From: Pseudooceanicola nanhaiensis
Lineage (GTDB): Bacteria; Pseudomonadota; Alphaproteobacteria; Rhodobacterales; Rhodobacteraceae
Length of the DNA stretch: 64,000 nt
Assembly: GCF_020171315.1 (NCBI RefSeq)
Contig: NZ_JAIUZP010000009.1
Location: 62,001-126,000 of the forward strand
Reading direction: 5' to 3'
The position numbers were made by a program, and so were the translations under genes. The notes under the pieces are model-generated. The model was not told the DNA's origin. It was given only the letters and a program-made list of their open reading frames with translations, and did no database searches. Below, one piece after another: positions 59,520-64,000 of this stretch (within the stretch, counting starts at the first letter, position 1; the number at the start of each line of letters is the position of its first letter).

Positions 59520-61046
59520 ATGATGAAAGGCAAGGCATTCCAGTGGTCTGCGGCGGAAGCCGCCGCCTCCGACGCGGTGGCGCAATGGGCTGCGGACGGT
59601 CCGGGCGGGGCCATTGTCGGCTTTGATCGCGACGGGCTGCGCTTTGCCGTCTCGGGCGGGCTGGCGGATCTGAACCACGGGCTGCCCTTCACGCCCGACA
59701 CGGTGTCGCGCTGCGCCTCGGTCACCAAGCACCTGCTCTGCGCCATGGTCCTGTCCCATCCCGAGGCGATCGCGCTGGACGATCCTCTGGGCGCGCATCT
59801 GCCAGAGCTCGCCCCGGCACTGGCGGAGGTCACGGTGGCGCGCGCGCTCTCCATGACCGGGGGGCTGGCTGACACCCGCGAAAGCCTGTCGCTGCTCGGC
59901 CTGTCCTCGGCCGCGCCGTCCGAGGCCGGGACCCTGATGGCCTACCACGCCCGGATGACCGGCCTGAACTTCGCGGCAGGGTCCGAGGTTTCCTACTCCA
60001 ACGCCGGGTATCGGTTGGTGGAGGAGGCGCTGAAACGGCGCGGCCTGACGCTGGTAGGCTTCGTGGCGGAGGCGATCAACGGCCCTCTCGGCACGCGGTT
60101 CGCCGTGCCGGAGCATTGGGGCGACCCGGTGCTGGGCCTTGCGCCCGGGTATTGGCATGACGGCGCGCAGTGGCAGCCGGGCGGGCAGGGGATGCACCTG
60201 AGCGCGGCGGGCAGCCTTGCCGCATCGGCCACGGACATGGCCCGCTGGGTGGCCGCGCTGCTGGCCGGGCAGGGGGTGCTGTCCGGGCTCTGGGACGGGA
60301 TGTCGGCGCAGCGGTCGCTGAGCGACGGCACCGAGACACCCTATGGTTTGGGGCTCTACCGCGTGCCGCTTGGCGATCACGTGCTGATCGGGCACAGCGG
60401 CGCACAGGCGGGCTATCGGGCGCAATTCCTGACGCTGCCCGAGGCGGGTGTCGGCGTCGTGGTGCTGTCGAACCGGGACGACGTGAAGGCGCTCTCGCTC
60501 GTCCTCGCCACCTTCGCGGCCCTGCTGGAGGCACCGATGCCGGTGCCGGTCGCGCCCGGCACCCTGCCCACGGGGCTCTATGTCGAAGCGGACGGCCCGC
60601 GGTGGGTAGAGGTCAAGGCCACCTCGCTGGTGCACATGGGCACGGAAGAGGCGCTCTATGACGGGGGCGAGGGCTGGGCCGAAAGCTGTTCCGGCACGGC
60701 GCCCATGCGACTGCGCTGGACTGGCGCGGCACTGGAGGGCTCTATCGGCCACGCTCCCTGCCGCCTGCTGCCGGTCGGGGAGGCGCCCCTGCCCGAGGGG
60801 CTGGAGGGGCACTGGCACATGCCGGAGGAAGGCGCTGTCTTCGAGATCCGGGATGGCATGGTTCACTGGGGCATCGGGCCGTCGCGACGGGCGGCCCCCC
60901 TGACCCCGCTGGGGACGGGCCGGGCGCTCTTCCTGATGGCGGACGGTCCGGCCCGCCGGCCGGTCTGCCTCGTGAAAACCGGGGCGGACAGCCTGACGCT
61001 GGGCCTCAACCGGGCGCGGGCGGTGCCCTACGTCCGGTTGCGCTGA
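59520..61046 (+). CDS. S12-family serine hydrolase, D-aminopeptidase-like
   Basis: A 508-residue penicillin-recognising hydrolase. The catalytic triad motifs are SVTK (S67, K70), YSN (159-161) and HSG (292-294). The HxG in place of KTG is the form seen in D-aminopeptidase DAP of Ochrobactrum. The length, with about 170 residues after the hydrolase domain, also matches the extra beta-barrel domains of DAP. DAP removes N-terminal D-residues from peptides. No signal peptide is evident. AGGAGG lies upstream; translation may start at either of two adjacent ATGs. It diverges from gntR and faces away from the importer operon. Confidence 0.85.
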   Translation: MMKGKAFQWSAAEAAASDAVAQWAADGPGGAIVGFDRDGLRFAVSGGLADLNHGLPFTPDTVSRCASVTKHLLCAMVLSHPEAIALDDPLGAHLPELAPALAEVTVARALSMTGGLADTRESLSLLGLSSAAPSEAGTLMAYHARMTGLNFAAGSEVSYSNAGYRLVEEALKRRGLTLVGFVAEAINGPLGTRFAVPEHWGDPVLGLAPGYWHDGAQWQPGGQGMHLSAAGSLAASATDMARWVAALLAGQGVLSGLWDGMSAQRSLSDGTETPYGLGLYRVPLGDHVLIGHSGAQAGYRAQFLTLPEAGVGVVVLSNRDDVKALSLVLATFAALLEAPMPVPVAPGTLPTGLYVEADGPRWVEVKATSLVHMGTEEALYDGGEGWAESCSGTAPMRLRWTGAALEGSIGHAPCRLLPVGEAPLPEGLEGHWHMPEEGAVFEIRDGMVHWGIGPSRRAAPLTPLGTGRALFLMADGPARRPVCLVKTGADSLTLGLNRARAVPYVRLR

Positions 61047-61056
61047 TCCACGTCCC

Positions 61057-62391
61057 TCAGCCGAGGAGGGCCCGCTGGCGCAGGGGGGCCGCGATGGCGG
61101 GCACCGCGCCGAAGGGGGCGACGCCGGACGGCATCGCGGGCACATGGGCCGCGGCGAAGGCCGGTCTGTAGGCCGGGCGCGGCGTGTTGGCCGGGGCCTT
61201 GGGCGCGACCCGTGCGCGGCGGGCACTGCGGGCCGAGGTCTCGCGACCCCATGCCAGCATCAGTTGCAGCGCCAGACCCAGCGGCGGCAGCACAAGGGCG
61301 GGCCACAGCAGGTGCTCGTGGGTCAGCACGACGGTCTGGAACAGCAGCGCCAGCAGCGTGCCCGCGGCAAAGACCTGCAGACCGTGGCGGCCCATCAGGC
61401 GCAGCGGCGCGGTCCAGCGGCTTTCCGCGATGGTCACCACGACGGGCAGGCAAGACAGCACGTAGGCCAGCGACAGCGCATGGGCGAAGCGCGGCAGGGC
61501 CAGGAAGGTCTTGTCCTGATTGGTGATGTGGAACGGCACGCCAGCCTCGCGCAGCGCTGTCATCGCCGCATCCATCCGCGGGCCCATGCCGGGCACGTAG
61601 AGCCACGCGAGCGAGAACAGCAGGTAGCCGACGCAGGCCCAGAAGAGGCCGCGATGCACGGGCACGAACCGTTCGCCACGGCGCATGAAGATGCCGGTCA
61701 GCAGCCCGATGGTGAAGAGCGCCTGCCACGCGAAGGGATTGAAGAACCAGCCGCCCTCGTTCGGGAAGTTGGGCAGGTTCAGCCGCACCAGCCCCGCCGT
61801 GAACCAGAGCGTCAGCGAGGCGCCCAGCGTCGCGTAGGGGAACCGTTCGGCCAGCGGGATGATCGCGGGCAGCACGAAGAGCAGCACCGCATAGGCGGGC
61901 AGGATGTTCACGTAGCCCAGCTGATGGGTCATCAGCGGGATGCCGATCACGGCCTGCAGCGGGTTCGCCAGCAGCGGCGCGAGATTGATCTCCTGCATCA
62001 ACTCCGGCGCGCGGAACATCAGCACCCCGCCCGCGAAGATCGCGATGGCGGTCACCGTCAGAAGCACGTGGATCACGTAGAGCAGCCACGCCCGGGACCA
62101 GAGCGGCGCCATGGCCTGCCAGACGCCGGTGCGCGCGATCCGCTCGGGCAGGAACCGCCCGGAATAGGCCAGCCCCGCGGCGATGCCGGACATCAGGAAG
62201 AAGGCCTCGGCCGCATCGGAGAAGCCGATGTTGCGGACGGTGCCGTATTCGTAGGGATTGCCCGGCACATGGTCGATGAAGATCATCGCCAGCGCCAGAC
62301 CCCGGAACATGTCGATCCGCAGGTCGCGCTTGGCCTTCACCGGGCCCTGGGGGCCGGGCATTGTGATGGGTTTAGCCTCAGGCTGTGACAT
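61057..62391 (-). CDS. opgC: OpgC-type membrane protein (glucan modification)
   Basis: A 444-residue membrane protein of the OpgC/acyltransferase-3-like group. The N-terminal block RDLRIDMFRGLALAMIFIDH is the family signature, and AEAFFLMSGIAAGLAYSGRF follows. About ten hydrophobic segments are seen, then a basic, Ala/Pro-rich cytoplasmic tail (from about 375). OpgC-like proteins decorate osmoregulated periplasmic glucans, for example by succinylation. The start at 62391 has AAGGAGG upstream and overlaps the end of opgH by 14 bases. Confidence 0.88.
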   Translation of the reverse strand: MSQPEAKPITMPGPQGPVKAKRDLRIDMFRGLALAMIFIDHVPGNPYEYGTVRNIGFSDAAEAFFLMSGIAAGLAYSGRFLPERIARTGVWQAMAPLWSRAWLLYVIHVLLTVTAIAIFAGGVLMFRAPELMQEINLAPLLANPLQAVIGIPLMTHQLGYVNILPAYAVLLFVLPAIIPLAERFPYATLGASLTLWFTAGLVRLNLPNFPNEGGWFFNPFAWQALFTIGLLTGIFMRRGERFVPVHRGLFWACVGYLLFSLAWLYVPGMGPRMDAAMTALREAGVPFHITNQDKTFLALPRFAHALSLAYVLSCLPVVVTIAESRWTAPLRLMGRHGLQVFAAGTLLALLFQTVVLTHEHLLWPALVLPPLGLALQLMLAWGRETSARSARRARVAPKAPANTPRPAYRPAFAAAHVPAMPSGVAPFGAVPAIAAPLRQRALLG

Positions 62392-64000
62392 GGGTGCCTC
62401 CTTCACCTGTGTCGGTCTTGGTCGCGGCCTGCGGCTCCAGCGTTTCGGGCCAGTTCGAGGTGACACCGTGGTAGAGCGTCACGACACGGGCGGCCTCCAG
62501 CTCTCCCGGCACGCGGAAGAGACGGGAACGCGCGGGGCGCGACGACCAGGAAATCAGCAGCGGTGCGGCCATCATCGGCACGCAGACCGGCAGCAGCCAC
62601 AGGGCCAGCGTCGGCGCGAACTGGGTCAGCGCCGCCAGCACGAGGGTGCCCCAGGTCACGATCCAGCCGCTGGCGGCCCAGGACTGGCGCAGGGACAGAC
62701 GGCCCTCGCCACGCTGGTTCGCGGGCCAGCCGCCGTCGCGGCCCATCAGGACCTGCAGCACCGCGCGGGATTGGTACATCAGCATCACCGGCGCCATCAG
62801 CGAGGACAGCAGCAGCTCTCCCAGCACCGACCGGAAGGTGGTGAAGGCCCCGCCGAAGCCCGGCGTGCGGCGCGTCGCGATGGCGTGTAGCAGGATGAGG
62901 AACTTGGGCAGGATCAGCAGGCCGATCACCCCGATGCCAAGGCCCACGATCTCGCGCGTGCGGTCGGACGGGAAGGAGGGGAAGAGCTGGTAGGGATCGG
63001 GGAAGTAATTCGGCAGCGGCGCCGTGGCGAAGGCCACGAGGCTGACGATCAGGAACGCCGCCCAGATCAGCGAGACGATATAGGCCGTGATGCCCTGAAG
63101 GAAGACGAACCGGCTCCAGAACCGCAGGCCGGGGGCGGTCAGCAGGCGGGAATGCTGCAGGTTGCCCTGGCACCAGCGGCGGTCGCGCTTGGCGTAGGAG
63201 ACGATGTTCTCGGGGCCTTCCTCGTAGGAGCCGCGCAGGTCCTCGTCGAGGCGCACGATCCAGCCGGCCCGCGCCAGCAGCGCCGCCTCGACATAGTCAT
63301 GCGACAGGATATGCCCGCCGAAGGGCGGACGGCCCTTGAGCTCCGGCAGGCCGCAGCTTTCGGCGAAGGCGCGCACGCGGACGATGGCATTGTGGCCCCA
63401 GAACGGGCCGGTATCGCCCTGCATATGCGCCAGCCCGCGCGAGAAGACCGGCGAGAAGAAGGTGGAGGAGAACTGCATCGCGCGGCCGAAGAGCGACTGC
63501 GCGCCCACGATCTGCGGCAGGGTCTGCAGCAGCCCGAGGCGGGGCTCCGCCACCATGCGGCGGATCATCTCGGCGATGGTCTCGCCTTCCATAAGGCTGT
63601 CGGCGTCGAGGATCACGGCAAAATCATAGGCACCGCCGGAACGGGTGATGAATTCCTCGATGTTGCCGGCCTTGCGGCCCCAGTTGTCGGTGCGGCGGCG
63701 GTAGAAGATGCGCCCTGCGCCGTCACGATCGCGGTGCAGCTTGTCGAACCACTGCCGTTCCTGCCGGGCCAGCGTGTCATCGCGGGTGTCCGAGAGGATG
63801 GCGAAATCCACGGCGCCGGTCAGCTGCGCCTCGGCAAGCGAGATGTCCATCGCGGCCACGCGCGAGAAGGTGGTGCGCGGGTCCTCGTTGCAGATCGGGA
63901 CGAGCACCACGGTGCGATGCGCCCGCGGGTCGATGGCGGAGAGGTCGCCCGTTTCGATCCGGCGGGGGACCAGACCCAGCAGGGCCTGCGCCGCACCCCA
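62378..64000 (-). CDS. opgH: Glucans biosynthesis glucosyltransferase H (5' end outside window)
   Basis: The 540 visible C-terminal residues of a family-2 processive glucosyltransferase that makes the backbone of osmoregulated periplasmic glucans. The GT2 core has VLVPICNEDP, VILDADSLM (DxD region), QGDTGPFWGHNAIVR and the RDRRWCQGNLQHSRL (QxxRW-type) motif. Several membrane segments follow, such as ITAYIVSLIWAAFLIVSLVA and GIGVIGLLILPKFLILLHAI. The reading frame continues without interruption to the window edge, so the N-terminus is missing here. opgG would be expected upstream. Confidence 0.93.
   Translation of the reverse strand, partial: WGAAQALLGLVPRRIETGDLSAIDPRAHRTVVLVPICNEDPRTTFSRVAAMDISLAEAQLTGAVDFAILSDTRDDTLARQERQWFDKLHRDRDGAGRIFYRRRTDNWGRKAGNIEEFITRSGGAYDFAVILDADSLMEGETIAEMIRRMVAEPRLGLLQTLPQIVGAQSLFGRAMQFSSTFFSPVFSRGLAHMQGDTGPFWGHNAIVRVRAFAESCGLPELKGRPPFGGHILSHDYVEAALLARAGWIVRLDEDLRGSYEEGPENIVSYAKRDRRWCQGNLQHSRLLTAPGLRFWSRFVFLQGITAYIVSLIWAAFLIVSLVAFATAPLPNYFPDPYQLFPSFPSDRTREIVGLGIGVIGLLILPKFLILLHAIATRRTPGFGGAFTTFRSVLGELLLSSLMAPVMLMYQSRAVLQVLMGRDGGWPANQRGEGRLSLRQSWAASGWIVTWGTLVLAALTQFAPTLALWLLPVCVPMMAAPLLISWSSRPARSRLFRVPGELEAARVVTLYHGVTSNWPETLEPQAATKTDTGEGGTHVTA

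Noticed and set aside
58575..61226. An 883-codon minus-strand open frame covering gntR and the antisense of the S12 hydrolase
   Set aside because: It is in a different frame from the real gntR gene, its product is Arg/Pro-rich low-complexity, and it crosses a divergent promoter region.

Overview
This is a gene-dense, high-GC chromosomal segment that reads as an alphaproteobacterium of the family Rhodobacteraceae. The lineage markers are the order acpS-lepB-rnc-era followed by DUF1491, a DUF1467 protein, a Hint-domain protein, homospermidine synthase, a GTTC-N7-GTTC LexA-type box and an FnrL-type site upstream of cydA. I cannot fix the genus. I see no tRNA, rRNA, prophage, IS element or CRISPR array. 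Most of the window is core genome, with several accessory catabolic and uptake modules.

Layout. 1-8.3 kb: truncated rnr (RNase R), the lysine-pathway genes dapE and dapD separated by a degenerate Hint protein and two small proteins, a LOG-family nucleosidase and a LysR regulator. 8.4-13.4 kb: acpS, lepB, rnc, an EamA transporter, era, DUF1491, and rpsD with its own promoter, leader and terminator. 13.5-16.3 kb: a two-gene DNA repair module, a radical SAM protein and a DUF4130-UdgX fusion, whose promoter carries a LexA box. 16.4-30.1 kb: homospermidine synthase, hisC-tyrA-extensin, wrbA, a response regulator, methylmalonyl-CoA epimerase, a nitroreductase/EI24 pair, an HxlR/oxidoreductase divergon and an HDAC-like deacylase/HAD pair. 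30.3-36.6 kb: an amino or imino acid catabolic cluster (FAD dehydrogenase, Ldh-type reductase, XRE-cupin regulator, M20 amidohydrolase) and an acyl-CoA synthetase with paired perfect palindromes on both sides.

36.7-42.3 kb is a corrinoid uptake and remodelling operon, btuB-btuF-btuC-btuD-cbiZ, behind a clear cobalamin riboswitch. 42.4-48.9 kb holds cydDC and then cydAB with a 38-codon cydX, with an FNR box ahead of cydA. 49.1-61.0 kb is a peptide-use region: an S9 peptidase, an M28-type metallohydrolase, a complete Dpp/Opp ABC importer, a FadR-type GntR regulator and a D-aminopeptidase-like S12 hydrolase. The M28 operon promoter and the gntR/hydrolase intergenic region share a near-identical TTGTATGA(C/T)AA operator, so these genes probably form one regulon. 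61.0-64.0 kb holds opgC and the 3' part of opgH for periplasmic glucan synthesis.

The observations most worth following are the SOS-linked radical SAM/UdgX module, the GntR peptide regulon with its atypical M28 enzyme and S12 hydrolase, the palindrome pairs around the acyl-CoA synthetase, a two-copy dispersed hairpin repeat, and the degenerate Hint protein. All functional statements are read from sequence motifs and gene context; no searches were run.
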